64,000 bases of DNA from Klebsiella quasipneumoniae subsp. quasipneumoniae (GCF_020525925.1 NZ_CP084876.1:3162001-3226000), one strand, 5' to 3'. Counted from the first letter of the stretch, positions 1 through 9,386 are shown. The notes: generated from the letters alone by a model not told the origin. Numbers and translations are program-made.

Positions 1-1
1 C

Positions 2-787
2 GCCAGCTTCGACGCGCCGGCGGCGCATCTGGTGAAATACCTGATCGGCTGCGTGTGGGGCGTGCTGTTCAGCCTGCTCTACAGCTTCGTCCTGCTGCCG
101 CAGGTGAACGAATTTGCGCTGCTGGCGGCGGTGCTCGCCCCGGTCTATCTGCTGGCCGGCTCGCTGCAGGCGCGGCCAGCCACCACCTTTATGGCGATGG
201 GCATCACCCTGACGCTGCCGATATTGTGCGAGCTGGGGGCCAGCTACCGCGGCGACTTCGCGACGGCGATCAATACCGCGCTCGCGCTGTTTATCGCCGT
301 CGGTTATGCGGCGTTTGGTATGCGCCTGCTGCAAACCGTGCAGGCGGAAACCGCTATCCGTCGTCTGCTGACGCTGTGCCAGCGCGATATCCGCCGTGCC
401 GCTCGCGGCCGGCTGGCGCACAATGCCCACCGCTGGACCAACCTGATGATCGACCGTACCGCATTACTGCTGCCCCGCCTGCCGCAGAGCGGACCGGCAG
501 CCGGTCAGTTGCTTGACACGATGCTGCGCGATATTCGTACCGGTCTCGCCGTGATCCATCTGCGCCGTCGCTATCAGCAGGCGGACAGTGCGTCGGCGGA
601 CGCAGTGCAAGCGCTCCTGGATGCGCTGAACCCGCAGCCGGACATGACGGCCCTGGAGCAACCGGTCAATGCGCTGCTGGCCCAGGCTTTACCGGCGACC
701 GATGCCGCCTCGCGCGAACGCGCGGAAGCGCTCATCGCGCTGTATTGCGCCTTACACCTGCCTGAGGAGAGCCAGAACCATGCGTGA
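2..787 (+). CDS. FUSC family inner-membrane protein (C-terminal part)
   Basis: The reading frame is open from base 2, so the gene is cut by the window edge and 261 residues remain. Several hydrophobic segments lie in the first ~110 residues (LIGCVWGVLFSLLYSF; FALLAAVLAPVYLLAG). A charged helical cytoplasmic half rich in Arg and Leu follows. This is the layout of the second half of FUSC/AaeB-type proteins, inner-membrane parts of tripartite efflux pumps. It overlaps the next gene by 8 bases, and a DUF1656 protein and an HlyD-type adaptor follow, the standard partners. The substrate cannot be told; aromatic acids are known for AaeB. Confidence 0.8.
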   Translation, partial: ASFDAPAAHLVKYLIGCVWGVLFSLLYSFVLLPQVNEFALLAAVLAPVYLLAGSLQARPATTFMAMGITLTLPILCELGASYRGDFATAINTALALFIAVGYAAFGMRLLQTVQAETAIRRLLTLCQRDIRRAARGRLAHNAHRWTNLMIDRTALLLPRLPQSGPAAGQLLDTMLRDIRTGLAVIHLRRRYQQADSASADAVQALLDALNPQPDMTALEQPVNALLAQALPATDAASRERAEALIALYCALHLPEESQNHA

Positions 788-992
788 CCTCGCGCTGGGC
801 GGGGTATTTTTCCCCGGCCTGCTGATTGTCGGCCTTATCGCCCTGCTCGCTACACTGTTGCTGCAACCGCTTATCTTCTCCGCCCGCGGCCCGGGTCGCC
901 TGCCGTGCCGGCCGCTGTGGGGACTGTCCCTTTTTATCGCGCTTTTCTTCCTGCTCCTGCAGGGCGTTCACACGCTGGGGTTATCCGTATGA
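780..992 (+). CDS. DUF1656 family small membrane protein (AaeX/YdhI-like)
   Basis: This protein of 70 residues has two hydrophobic segments (residues ~8-30 and ~45-65) and the opening M-R-D-L-A-L-G-G-V-F-F-P typical of DUF1656. The ATG at 780 lies inside the end of the FUSC gene, and its stop overlaps the start of the HlyD gene (ATGA-type). The three genes are therefore translationally coupled. Family members accompany FUSC efflux pumps; their exact role is not established. Confidence 0.8.
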   Translation: MRDLALGGVFFPGLLIVGLIALLATLLLQPLIFSARGPGRLPCRPLWGLSLFIALFFLLLQGVHTLGLSV

Positions 993-1909
993 CACTGTAT
1001 CTGACACTTCTGGGCCGCTATGCCCTGACCTTAGGCGCCGCCGCCGCCGCCGCGCTACTGGCTTTCATTTTCTGGAAACAGGAGGCGCAGACGCCCTGGA
1101 CCCGCGATGGCCGGATGCGGGCCGACGTGGTGCAGATCGCCCCCAATGTCTCGGGGCCGGTGGCCAGCGTGGCGGTGAAAGACAACCAGTGGGTCAATCG
1201 GGGAGAGGTACTCTATACCATCGATCCGCGCTGGCTGAAGCTGGCGGTCAGCAGCGCTCAGGCGGAGGTGGAAGCCCGACGCCAGGAGATGGCGATGCGC
1301 CAGGATGCCGCCAGACGTCGGGCGCAGATCCAGGGCGTCATCTCCAGCGAAGATCTGAAACAGACCAACAGCGCGGCCAGCGTCGCGGCCGCTAACTACC
1401 AGGGCGCGCTGGCGGCACTGGCGCTGGCGCAGCTGAATGTAGCGCATGCCACCGTGCGGGCGCCGGTATCCGGCTACGTGACCCATCTCCGGCTGCGCCC
1501 CGGCGACTATGCCACCGCCGGGGTGACGACAGTCGCCATTATCGATGGTCAGAGCTTCTGGGTGGTGGGGTATTTTGAAGAGACCCGTCTGCGCCACATC
1601 CACATTGGCGATACCGCGCACATCACGCTGATGGGCTACGACCCTGTTATTACCGGCCATGTGGAGAGCATCGGGCACGGGATCGGCGATACCAATGATG
1701 AAACCGGCGCCCTGGGCCTGCCGCAGGTCGAGCCAACGTTCAGTTGGGTGCGGCTGGCGCAGCGTGTGCCGGTGCGTATCCATATCGATACCCTGCCCGC
1801 AGGGGTGGAGCGGGTCGCCGGTCTGTCCGCGACCATTTCGGTCATCCCTGACCGGACGGCGCGGCACGCCGGTCAATCATCAATAGCCGACTTGCTGTCC
1901 TCTCAGTGA
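989..1909 (+). CDS. HlyD/EmrA-type periplasmic adaptor protein
   Basis: This protein of 306 residues has one N-terminal membrane anchor (residues ~8-28, Ala-rich). A biotinyl-lipoyl half (APNVSGPVASVAVKDNQWV), a short alpha-helical hairpin rich in Ala/Gln, the second lipoyl half (VRAPVSGYVTHLRLRPGDY) and a beta-barrel follow. This matches the adaptor of a tripartite efflux pump (AaeA/YdhJ type) that bridges the FUSC permease to an outer-membrane channel. The gene order here is permease, DUF1656, adaptor. It ends 7 bases inside the convergent cytochrome oxidase gene. Confidence 0.85.
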   Translation: MTLYLTLLGRYALTLGAAAAAALLAFIFWKQEAQTPWTRDGRMRADVVQIAPNVSGPVASVAVKDNQWVNRGEVLYTIDPRWLKLAVSSAQAEVEARRQEMAMRQDAARRRAQIQGVISSEDLKQTNSAASVAAANYQGALAALALAQLNVAHATVRAPVSGYVTHLRLRPGDYATAGVTTVAIIDGQSFWVVGYFEETRLRHIHIGDTAHITLMGYDPVITGHVESIGHGIGDTNDETGALGLPQVEPTFSWVRLAQRVPVRIHIDTLPAGVERVAGLSATISVIPDRTARHAGQSSIADLLSSQ

Positions 1910-2913
1910 TAGCCTTCGCTGCCGGACACTTTGCCGCGAAAGACGTAATAGCTCCAGGCGGTATACATCAGGATCACCGGGATGATCAGCAGCGCCCCCG
2001 GCAGCATAAATACCTGACTGGAGGGCGGCGCGGCGGCATCCCACAGGGAGATGTGCGGCGGAATAATGTTCGGCCAGACGCTGATCCCCAGCCCGCTGAA
2101 GCCGAGGAATATCAGGCCCAGCGTCAGGATAAAGGGACGAGCGTGGCTGGCGGGGCGCGCGCTCAGGCGCCAGATCCACAGGCTCAGGGTCAGCACCAGG
2201 ATCGGCACCGGCACGAACCAGAAGAAATTGGGCAGCGTAAACCAGCGTTCCGCCACGTAGCGCCAGCCCAACGGCGTCCAGACGCTGACCACCGCGATCA
2301 CCACCATCAGCGCCAGCAGCACCTTGCGGGTCAGCTCGCGCATCCGCTGCTGCAGCGCGCCTTCGCTTTTCATGATGAGCCAGGTGGTGCCCAACAGCAG
2401 ATAGGCCACCACCAGCCCCAGACCGCAGAACAGGTTAAAGGGGGTAAGCCAGTCCAGCGTCGAGCCGGCAAAGCGGCGGTCGGCTACCGCAAAGCCGTTG
2501 ATAAAGGCGCCGACGACAATCCCCTGGCTGAAGGTCGCCAGCAGCGAGCCGCCGGCGAAGGCATAGTCCCAGAAGGTGCGATGCGAGGGAACCGCTTTAA
2601 AACGAAACTCAAACGCCACGCCGCGGAAAATCAGGCCGATGAGCATCGCCGTCAGCGGGATAACCAGCGCATCGGTGATCACCGCGTAAGCCAGCGGAAA
2701 CGCGCCGAACAGCCCTGCCCCGCCGAGCACCAGCCAGGTTTCGTTACCATCCCAGACGGGCGCCACGCTGTTAACCATTACATCGCGCTCTTCGGCGTCA
2801 TGCACCACGCTGAACAGCATCCCGATGCCTAGATCGAAACCATCCATCACGATATACATCAACGTGGCGAAGACAATGATGACAAACCAAATCACCGAGA
2901 TATCGATGCTCAT
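1903..2913 (-). CDS. cytochrome bd-type quinol oxidase subunit II (CioB/CydB)
   Basis: This polytopic protein of 336 residues starts with the family signature region (IVMDGFDLGIGMLF) and carries the conserved VWDGNETWLV segment. It is shorter than E. coli CydB (379 residues) and closer to CioB. It forms the second subunit of a membrane quinol:O2 oxidoreductase and is coupled to the upstream subunit I gene by an ATGA overlap. There is no room for a cydX-type small subunit after the stop, because the convergent HlyD gene overlaps it. It is likely an additional bd oxidase beside cydAB. Confidence 0.88.
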   Translation of the reverse strand: MSIDISVIWFVIIVFATLMYIVMDGFDLGIGMLFSVVHDAEERDVMVNSVAPVWDGNETWLVLGGAGLFGAFPLAYAVITDALVIPLTAMLIGLIFRGVAFEFRFKAVPSHRTFWDYAFAGGSLLATFSQGIVVGAFINGFAVADRRFAGSTLDWLTPFNLFCGLGLVVAYLLLGTTWLIMKSEGALQQRMRELTRKVLLALMVVIAVVSVWTPLGWRYVAERWFTLPNFFWFVPVPILVLTLSLWIWRLSARPASHARPFILTLGLIFLGFSGLGISVWPNIIPPHISLWDAAAPPSSQVFMLPGALLIIPVILMYTAWSYYVFRGKVSGSEGYH

Positions 2914-4316
2914 GATGCGTTCTCCTCATCCCGCACCGGCTCTGCCGCCGAGAGCGGACGCGCCGGGGTGCCTGCGGTTTGCGAGGTCAGCTCCGTCACC
3001 GGCTGCGGCCCTTTTTTGATAAGCCGGAAGATATAGTAATACCCCACGCCAAACACCGCGCAGTAGACCACGATAAACACCAGCAGGCTGATAGCCATCT
3101 GCAGCGTACTGTGCAACGACACCGCGTCCCGGGTGCGCAGCAAACCGTAGATCACCCACGGCTGACGGCCCATCTCGGTGGTCACCCACCCGGCGACCAG
3201 CGCAATAAGACCTGCGGGCCCCATACAGAGCGCAAACCACTGGAAGGGACGCGAATGGTACAGCCGCCGCCGATAGCGCAGCCAGGCGCTGCAGATCCCT
3301 AAGGCGATCATCAACACGCCCATCCCAACCATGATACGGAACGACCAGAACACGGCGGGCGAATAGGGCCGGTCCTCTTTCGGGAAATCTTTCAGGGCCG
3401 GCACCTGCTTATGCAGGCTGTGGGTGAGGATCAGGCTGCCCAGCGCCGGGATCTCCAGGCCATAGCGGGTCCGCTCCTCTTCCATATCCGGCAGGCCAAA
3501 CAGCAGCAGCGGGGTGGCCTCGCCCGGCCGGTTTTCCCAGTGTCCTTCAATCGCCGCAATCTTCGCCGGCTGATGCTCAAGGGTGTTAAGGCCATGCATA
3601 TCCCCCACCACCGCCTGGATGGGCGCCACCAGCAGCGCCATCCACATCGCCATCGACAGCATTTTGCGGATGGCCGGCGAGTCGTTGCCGCGCAGCAGAT
3701 GCCAGGCGGCGGAGGCCCCGACGAACATGGCGCTGCTGAGGAACGCGGCGATCGCCATATGGAACAAGCGATACGGGAATGAGGGGTTAAAGATAATCGC
3801 CAGCCAGTCCTGCGGGATAAGGTGGCCATTTTCGAGGGTAAAACCCTGCGGCGTCTGCATCCAGCTATTGGAGGCGAGGATCCAGAAGGTGGAGACCAGG
3901 GTGCCAAGGGCTACCATGCAGGTGGTAAAAAAATGCAGCGCCGGCGGCACCTTGCTCCAGCCGAACAGCATCACGCCGAGGAATCCCGCTTCGAGGAAGA
4001 AGGCGGTCAGGACTTCATACAGCAGCAGCGGGCCGGTAATACTGCCGGCAAACTGGGAGAATCCGCTCCAGTTGGTGCCGAACTGATAGGACATGACTAA
4101 TCCGGAAACCACGCCCATGCCAAAATTGACGGCGAAAATTTTCAGCCAGAAGTTGTAGAGCGAGCGCCAGACGTTATCCCGGGTTCGCAGCCACATCCCT
4201 TCCAGCACCACAAGGTAGCTGGCAAGGCCGATGGTGATGGCCGGAAACAGAATATGGAAGGAAACGGTAAAGGCAAATTGCAGTCGGGCCAGATGAAACG
4301 CGTCAAATTCAAACAT
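2910..4316 (-). CDS. cytochrome bd-type quinol oxidase subunit I, short Q-loop (CioA-like)
   Basis: This protein of 468 residues starts at ATG 4316 (MFEFDAFHLARLQFAF); a GTG at 4325 is an alternative. The haem-ligand region TVSFHILFP is near residue 21, and the quinol-loop motif KIAAIEGHWE is present. The Q-loop is short, as in the cyanide-insensitive CioA branch, and the whole is shorter than CydA of E. coli (522). It reduces O2 with quinol electrons in the inner membrane together with the next gene. Function from family; role in stress is suggested only by the neighbouring catalase. Confidence 0.88.
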   Translation of the reverse strand: MFEFDAFHLARLQFAFTVSFHILFPAITIGLASYLVVLEGMWLRTRDNVWRSLYNFWLKIFAVNFGMGVVSGLVMSYQFGTNWSGFSQFAGSITGPLLLYEVLTAFFLEAGFLGVMLFGWSKVPPALHFFTTCMVALGTLVSTFWILASNSWMQTPQGFTLENGHLIPQDWLAIIFNPSFPYRLFHMAIAAFLSSAMFVGASAAWHLLRGNDSPAIRKMLSMAMWMALLVAPIQAVVGDMHGLNTLEHQPAKIAAIEGHWENRPGEATPLLLFGLPDMEEERTRYGLEIPALGSLILTHSLHKQVPALKDFPKEDRPYSPAVFWSFRIMVGMGVLMIALGICSAWLRYRRRLYHSRPFQWFALCMGPAGLIALVAGWVTTEMGRQPWVIYGLLRTRDAVSLHSTLQMAISLLVFIVVYCAVFGVGYYYIFRLIKKGPQPVTELTSQTAGTPARPLSAAEPVRDEENAS

Positions 4317-4371
4317 AATCCGCACCCATCATTATGAAACGCCCCGGCCGCAGCCGGGGCTTATGCGAACA

Positions 4372-5259
4372 TCACTTAGCCGATGATGACGTGTTTTGCT
4401 TACCGGCGCCCAGTTCAGCGCCGGTCAAAGGATCACCCTGCGGGTCAGACTCTGTTCGCTTCAGCATCGCTTTGCACAGCGCTTCTTGCTCCGGCGTCAG
4501 GCCGACAGAGGCGCTGCCATCTCCGCCATCCACGGCCGGCTGCGGATCCTTGACATAATCGAAGTGTTTGTCACTGTTCCAGCTGCCGCGTACTTCTCCA
4601 CCTTCAGACATATTGTAGTAGGTGTTCGCGTACTCGCTAATGGGCGGCAGTTTGCCCGGCGGATAGTTGTTGCGAATTGACTGCAGCGCCTTCTCAAAAG
4701 AGAGCTGATGCGCCGCTTCGCGGGTCATCAGGAACGCCAGCGCGTCTTTTACGCCGGGATCGTCGGTCACGTTGATCAGCCGTTCATAGACGATCTTCGC
4801 CCTCGCCTCCGCCGCGACGTTCGACCGCAGGTCGGCGGTGGGTTCGCCGATAGTATCAATGTAGGCCGCCGTCCACGGCACGCCCGCCGAATTGGTCAGC
4901 GGGGTACCGCCGCCGTACAGTAACGACGTAATATGGCTGTCGTTGCCGTTGGCGGTGAGCGAACGATAGAGTTCCGCCTCGCTCTCGGTGCCCTCCGCCA
5001 GCGCCCCTTTGGCGCCTTTATTTAGCATGCCGACCAGGGTGCCAATGATCTCCAGATGGCTCAGCTCCTCTGTCGCGATATCCATCAGCATGTCTTTGCG
5101 GCCGGGATCGTCATCGCTTAATCCCTGAGTGAAATAACGACACGCGGCGGCCAGCTCGCCCTGAGGGCCGCCAAACTGTTCGAGCAGTAAATTCGCGAGC
5201 CCCGGATTGGGTTCAGCAACGCGCACGGTATACTGCAGTTGTTTCACATGACGAAACAT
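4372..5259 (-). CDS. katN: manganese catalase
   Basis: This protein of 295 residues starts MFRHVKQLQYTVRV. Ferritin-like di-manganese ligands are visible: Glu in GPQGELAAA, Glu/His in ATEELSHLEI, Glu in EARAKIVYERL and His in REAAHQLSFEKAL. It disproportionates hydrogen peroxide in the cytoplasm. A strong ribosome site (AGGAGG) precedes ATG 5259. It is last in a leftward cluster with yciG, yciF and yciE, the same order known in Salmonella, where the operon is RpoS-dependent. The C-terminal tail is Lys/Ser-rich and disordered. Confidence 0.93.
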   Translation of the reverse strand: MFRHVKQLQYTVRVAEPNPGLANLLLEQFGGPQGELAAACRYFTQGLSDDDPGRKDMLMDIATEELSHLEIIGTLVGMLNKGAKGALAEGTESEAELYRSLTANGNDSHITSLLYGGGTPLTNSAGVPWTAAYIDTIGEPTADLRSNVAAEARAKIVYERLINVTDDPGVKDALAFLMTREAAHQLSFEKALQSIRNNYPPGKLPPISEYANTYYNMSEGGEVRGSWNSDKHFDYVKDPQPAVDGGDGSASVGLTPEQEALCKAMLKRTESDPQGDPLTGAELGAGKQNTSSSAK

Positions 5260-5274
5260 AGGCCTGCCTCCTGG

Positions 5275-5781
5275 TTATTTTTTCGCTTCTACGCCGTCAG
5301 CATCTGAACGCAGGAGAAATTGCTCCGTGGTCTGAGGAATATGTTTGATCAGCCAGTCGGCCATGGCCTGCTCTTCCGCCAGGATGGCCTCAATGGCCGG
5401 AATGGAAGCGGTATCGCCCGCTTTTTCAGCCGCCGCCAGCAGAGAGGTATAGCAGGCGATCTCAAACTGCTCGAAGACGTACCCGCTGATCGAGCCTTTG
5501 ACTATTTCATCGGAAGGAAACATCCCGCCGATGGACTGGCCGAGAGCCGCCATTTTACTCATTGAATCTTTAATCACCGAGCGCGAAATCTCGTTGCGGT
5601 CGAGGATCTCTTCCAGCACGGTAATTTGCCGTTTGGTCTCATTAATATGCTGTTCGATTCTGGCACGGAGATCCGGATAATTATCGATACGACCAGCCAT
5701 TGATTCCAGCATGGATTCTGCCTGTTTTTCCATGGCATGCGCATCTCGTAGCCAGTCATGATAATGTTCAATGTGATTCAT
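5275..5781 (-). CDS. yciE: YciE, DUF892 ferritin-like stress protein
   Basis: This all-helical protein of 168 residues begins with a His-rich MNHIEHYHDWLRDAHAME and has repeated acidic helix motifs (EQHINETKRQ; EQFEIACYTSLL; EAILAEEQAMADWL) of the ferritin-like DUF892 family. Ribosome site GAGGAAAT precedes ATG 5781. It lies 15 bases upstream of katN and 26 bases downstream of yciF, so one transcript is likely. The biochemical role is unproven; the family is induced by osmotic and general stress. Confidence 0.9.
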   Translation of the reverse strand: MNHIEHYHDWLRDAHAMEKQAESMLESMAGRIDNYPDLRARIEQHINETKRQITVLEEILDRNEISRSVIKDSMSKMAALGQSIGGMFPSDEIVKGSISGYVFEQFEIACYTSLLAAAEKAGDTASIPAIEAILAEEQAMADWLIKHIPQTTEQFLLRSDADGVEAKK

Positions 5782-5807
5782 CGTGATTTCCTCGTGTCAG
5801 GGAGCGT

Positions 5808-6302
5808 TTATTTTTCTGCTTTTTTATTAATATTACCTACCGCCAGGTCGGTTAATTTCACATCGGTTTGTTTTTCTTCTTCCAGGGTTTCGGCCAGCAG
5901 TTTGACCGCTTTTTTATAACCCAGCTGTTCCGCCAGGGTCACCAGGGTACCGTAACTGGCAATTTCGTAATGCTCGACCTTTTGCGCAGCGGCAATTAAC
6001 GCGGCATCACGTACTTCATTTTTTTCCGTGCTCTCAACGACTTCATTGGCCTCTTCAATTAATCCTTCCATGGCCACGCATTTCATGCGTTTGATTTTCA
6101 GACCGGATTCCTGCTCAACGATCTGGTCGATACGTTCAATCTGGCCCTGGGTTTCTTCAAGATGAGCATTGAACGCCGCGCTGAGTTTTTCACTGGACGC
6201 CGCTCTGGCCAGTTTAGCCAGCCCGCGGGTTAATTGTTTCTCTGCGCTGTAGGTATCTGAGAGCAGGTGAATAAATACATCTTCAATGCTTTTCATATTC
6301 AT
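5808..6302 (-). CDS. yciF: YciF, DUF892 ferritin-like stress protein
   Basis: This protein of 164 residues, close to E. coli YciF in length, starts MNMKSIEDVFIHLLSD. The ATG at 6302 has GGAAGG seven bases upstream; the longer open frame to 6380 has no such site. Ferritin-like helices with LEETQGQIERIDQI and KVEHYEIASYGTL carry the metal-site Glu/His pattern. It is a paralogue of YciE directly downstream, and both sit in the yciGFE-katN stress cluster. Confidence 0.92.
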   Translation of the reverse strand: MNMKSIEDVFIHLLSDTYSAEKQLTRGLAKLARAASSEKLSAAFNAHLEETQGQIERIDQIVEQESGLKIKRMKCVAMEGLIEEANEVVESTEKNEVRDAALIAAAQKVEHYEIASYGTLVTLAEQLGYKKAVKLLAETLEEEKQTDVKLTDLAVGNINKKAEK

Positions 6303-6392
6303 AGAAATACCTTCCGGAGTCAGAAAATAACTGCGAGTCTGTGACAGACTCGCAGGAGATACTTTCACTTCAGGGTGCAAGGAAAAGGATAA

Positions 6393-6578
6393 TCAGGAAT
6401 TATCAGACTTGCGGCCACCGCCGTGGCTGTTTTGTCCGCCTTTTTTACCCGCTTCGGACGCACGCTGCGGATCATTTTTAAAGTTCCCGCCGCTGTGCTG
6501 ACCACCTTTACGACCTGCTTCAGAAGCTTTTTCACGATCTTCAGCAAAATTACCGGAACCACCACGATGCTCTGCCAT
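6393..6578 (-). CDS. yciG: YciG, KGG-repeat stress protein
   Basis: This small, Gly-rich, highly hydrophilic protein of 61 residues has two KGG repeats (ASEAGRKGGQHSGG and ASEAGKKGGQNSHGG), the stress-induced KGG family. GAGGTG lies just before ATG 6578. It is first in the leftward yciG-yciF-yciE-katN cluster, so the promoter must lie in the 6579-6920 region. Family members are RpoS-regulated. Confidence 0.92.
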   Translation of the reverse strand: MAEHRGGSGNFAEDREKASEAGRKGGQHSGGNFKNDPQRASEAGKKGGQNSHGGGRKSDNS

Positions 6579-7189
6579 ATTTTCACCTCATGTATATCGG
6601 TTATGTCAGTACGATACGAAAATATTCCGTATCACTCGTCGTTCGATATTTAAATCTAGCGGGTAATGCTGGTTAGTCAAATTATTATCCGGTGCTTTCG
6701 ATGTCTTTTAGCAGCAATTCGGAATAATTCTACAAAACACATCAAAAACAACCAGACGGCACATTTCGGCTAACTTACTGTGTTCAGGGAAATAATGCAT
6801 AGAGACCACCCATGCGGCAAAGAATTATTTATACCGGCGGGTTACTCCCGTTGGGTTATATAACGAAGCGGCAGTATTGCCTGTAGCCCGACTGAAATTA
6901 GGAATTTTTCTTGTTTTTAAGGCAAAAAAAAAGCCGCTGGGGAAGCGGCTGGAAAAATAAAATGGAGCGAATATCATGCCCGATTAAGCCTGGCATATTC
7001 AGGGGAAACAGGCAAATAACGCCAATAAATAAGCGAAGCGTGGCATATATTCAGCGACTGGAATATCACGCAGTTCCATTATTAGTACTCTACGCTTTAT
7101 TTTCACGGTGGTTTATCGGCGGCAATAGCGTCAGGTCACTTTGCCTTTGCGCCTGATGCGATCAGCCATTCTCTCCAGGAGAAGACTCT
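6579..7189. other. intergenic region between yciG and the divergent dehydrogenase
   Basis: No convincing gene is seen in these 611 bases. The left part must carry the yciG promoter. A hairpin with an A-run to its left, AGCCGCT/AGCGGCT at 6932-6950, is a terminator for leftward transcription, which implies a leftward transcript starting between 6950 and 7180. A 26-codon leftward ORF (6999-7079) with a hydrophobic end lies there but has no clear ribosome site. The right end holds the promoter and leader of the dehydrogenase gene. Confidence 0.5.
6924..6950 (-). terminator. rho-independent terminator
   Basis: A seven-base-pair stem AGCCGCT/AGCGGCT is followed, reading leftward, by nine T. It is not attached to an evident gene. 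Confidence 0.6.
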
Positions 7190-8395
7190 ATGAAAGCACT
7201 CACTTATCATGGCCCCCATCATGTCAGCGTTGACACCATGCCCGACCCGGCCCTTGAGGCGCCGGACGATATTATTCTGCGCGTCACGGCGACGGCGATC
7301 TGCGGTTCCGATCTGCACCTTTACCGCGGAAAGATCCCCGGCACGCACCATGGTGATATTTTCGGCCATGAATTTATGGGGGAAGTGGTGGACGCCGGTT
7401 CGGACGTCACCGCGGTTCGTAAAGGCGATCGGGTGGTTATCCCGTTTGTCATTGCCTGCGGAGACTGCTTCTTTTGTCGCCTGCAGCAATATGCCGCCTG
7501 CGAAAGCACCAATAGCGGCCAGGGGGCGACGCTCAATCGCAAAGGTATTTCGCCACCCGCGGCGCTGTTTGGCTATAGTGATTTGTACGGCGGGATCCCC
7601 GGCGGCCAGGCGGAATATGTGCGGGTTCCCAAAGCCAATACCGGCCCGTTTAAAGTGCCGGACACCTTACCCGATGAAAAGGTGCTGTTTCTGTCGGATA
7701 TTCTGCCCACCGCCTGGCAGGCGGTAAAAAACGTCGAGGTCAAACCCGGCAGCAGCGTGGCTATTTTTGGCGCCGGCCCGGTTGGCCTGCTGTGCGCCTC
7801 CTGCGCCAGACTCAATGGCGCAGAGCAGATATTCATCATTGATCATAACGATTACCGACTCGACTTCGCGCAGCAGCGCTATGGCGCGATCCCGATAAAC
7901 TTCGACCACCATGACGACCCGGCGCAGTGGATTATCGACAACACCGCCGGCCATCGCGGCGTCGACGCGGTGATTGACGCCGTCGGCTTCGAGGCGAAAG
8001 GCAGCCTCACGGAAACCGTTCTCAGCACCCTGAAAATCGAGGGCAGCAGCGGGAAAGCGCTGCGCCAGTGCATCGCCGCCGTGCGCCGCGGCGGCATTGT
8101 CAGCGTGCCCGGGGTTTACGCCGGTTTCATTCACGGATTTATGTTTGGCGATGCCTTTGATAAGGGGCTGACCTTCAAAATGGGGCAAACCCACGTCCAT
8201 GCCTGGTTGCCGGATCTGCTGGCGCTAATTGAGCAAGGGTTGCTCACCCCGGAGGAGATTATCACGCACCATATGCCGCTGGAGGAGGCCGCGCGCGGCT
8301 ATCAGATCTTTGAGAAGCGTGAAGAGGCATGCCGCAAAGTGATCCTCGTGCCGGGGATGCAGCCCGGAAAGGCAACGCTTTGCGGCGCAGGTTAA
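7190..8395 (+). CDS. zinc-dependent alcohol dehydrogenase, formaldehyde dehydrogenase-like
   Basis: This medium-chain dehydrogenase of 401 residues has the catalytic-zinc motif ICGSDLH and the signature GHEFMGEV. The structural-zinc cysteines are [15 protein letters not shown], and the NAD(P) loop is [18 protein letters not shown]. Length and the [14 protein letters not shown] segment fit the glutathione-independent formaldehyde dehydrogenase-like branch; the substrate cannot be read from sequence. A GGAGAAG ribosome site precedes ATG 7190. The gene stands alone and is divergent from yciG. Confidence 0.85.
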   Translation: MKALTYHGPHHVSVDTMPDPALEAPDDIILRVTATAICGSDLHLYRGKIPGTHHGDIFGHEFMGEVVDAGSDVTAVRKGDRVVIPFVIACGDCFFCRLQQYAACESTNSGQGATLNRKGISPPAALFGYSDLYGGIPGGQAEYVRVPKANTGPFKVPDTLPDEKVLFLSDILPTAWQAVKNVEVKPGSSVAIFGAGPVGLLCASCARLNGAEQIFIIDHNDYRLDFAQQRYGAIPINFDHHDDPAQWIIDNTAGHRGVDAVIDAVGFEAKGSLTETVLSTLKIEGSSGKALRQCIAAVRRGGIVSVPGVYAGFIHGFMFGDAFDKGLTFKMGQTHVHAWLPDLLALIEQGLLTPEEIITHHMPLEEAARGYQIFEKREEACRKVILVPGMQPGKATLCGAG

Positions 8396-8494
8396 CGCAG
8401 CGAAACCCTTCGGCGGCCAGTGCGGGCCGTGATATAAAAACAGCATCCGCTGGCCCGCCGTGGCGGATACCGCCGTTAACCACAGGAGAAGGTC

Positions 8495-8722
8495 ATGCTC
8501 GAGTTACGCCCGAATTGCGAATGCTGTGATAAAGATCTGCCGCCAGACTCACCCGAAGCGTTTATCTGTTCGTTCGAGTGTACCTTTTGCCAGGACTGCA
8601 TGACGGCCCGGCTGAACGGCCATTGCCCGAACTGCGGCGGCGAGCTGGTGCGGCGCCCGGTGCGTCCCGAAGAGGCGCTCCGGCGTCACCCCGCCTCCAC
8701 CCTGCGTCGCCCTACGCAGTAA
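8495..8722 (+). CDS. DUF1272 zinc-binding small protein
   Basis: This protein of 75 residues has eight or more Cys in zinc-knuckle spacing (CECCDKDLPP; CSFECTFCQDC; CPNCGGEL), diagnostic of DUF1272, followed by an Arg-rich tail. AGGAGAAGG lies just before ATG 8495. It is 100 bases downstream of the dehydrogenase and may share its transcript. Function is unknown. Confidence 0.85.
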   Translation: MLELRPNCECCDKDLPPDSPEAFICSFECTFCQDCMTARLNGHCPNCGGELVRRPVRPEEALRRHPASTLRRPTQ

Positions 8723-8776
8723 AACCGGATGAGCAGGCGTCGCAAACGGGAGCCCTCAGGCTCCCTTTCTTCACCC

Positions 8777-9322
8777 TTATTTCTCTGCCGAAAAGCGCCA
8801 CTCTGCGGCGGTCGACAGCGTCACAAAGGGCCCCGCAAGGGTGACATTGTGATGGCCAATGATGTCAGGCGCTGATAAACGTTCGTTATCCATGGTTGAG
8901 TGCGCATCCGAGATTAACACCGTCCGTAATCCCAGCGCCGATGCCGCTCGGCAGGTCGTGTCCACGCAGAATTCGGTTTTCATCCCGGCAATAACCAGCT
9001 GTTTTACGCCGGCCTGGGCGAGCTGATGCTCAAGGTCAGTTTGCTGGAAACAGGAGGGGTATTTTTTAATCAAAACGATATCCCGCTCGCAGTTAACCCC
9101 CATCTCAGGCAGCAGTTGGGTTAATGGACTTTGCGCGGAGAACGGAGAGTCGTCAGGTCCGGTATGGCGGGCAAAGAAGACTGGCACCTCAGCCTGTCTC
9201 GCTTTTTCAATCAGCAGGCAAACGTTCGCCAGAAGCGCATCGGCCTGATACGGGGAAACCGGGCCACGGAAAAGCCCCTGCTGCATATCGATAATTAACA
9301 GGGCATGTTCAGATGAAATCAT
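8777..9322 (-). CDS. isochorismatase-family cysteine hydrolase
   Basis: This protein of 181 residues has the Asp-Lys-Cys triad of the family: Asp12 in LLIIDMQQG, Lys in VLIKKYPSCF and Cys in MKTEFCVDTTCRAA. Family members hydrolyse isochorismate, nicotinamide, ureidoacrylate or related amides; the specific substrate is not evident. It converges with the DUF1272 gene. Upstream, on the same strand, lie a hairpin and a threonine-rich mini-ORF (9400-9486). Confidence 0.85.
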   Translation of the reverse strand: MISSEHALLIIDMQQGLFRGPVSPYQADALLANVCLLIEKARQAEVPVFFARHTGPDDSPFSAQSPLTQLLPEMGVNCERDIVLIKKYPSCFQQTDLEHQLAQAGVKQLVIAGMKTEFCVDTTCRAASALGLRTVLISDAHSTMDNERLSAPDIIGHHNVTLAGPFVTLSTAAEWRFSAEK

Positions 9323-9360
9323 GATGGGTCTCCATTCAGTCTGTCACGAACGGAGAAGAC

Positions 9361-9386
9361 GCTCCCCGTCCACATTGGCGGGGAGT
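9361..9386 (-). terminator. GC-rich hairpin between the mini-ORF and the hydrolase gene
   Basis: CTCCCCG and CGGGGAG form a seven-base-pair stem around a 10-base loop in the leftward leader of the hydrolase gene. A T-rich stretch (GCGTCTTCTCC) follows, not a clean T-run. It could be a terminator of the mini-ORF transcript or an attenuator. Confidence 0.4.

Noticed and set aside
6999..7079. 26-codon leftward ORF with a hydrophobic end
   Set aside because: No ribosome site; kept only as a note in the intergenic entry.
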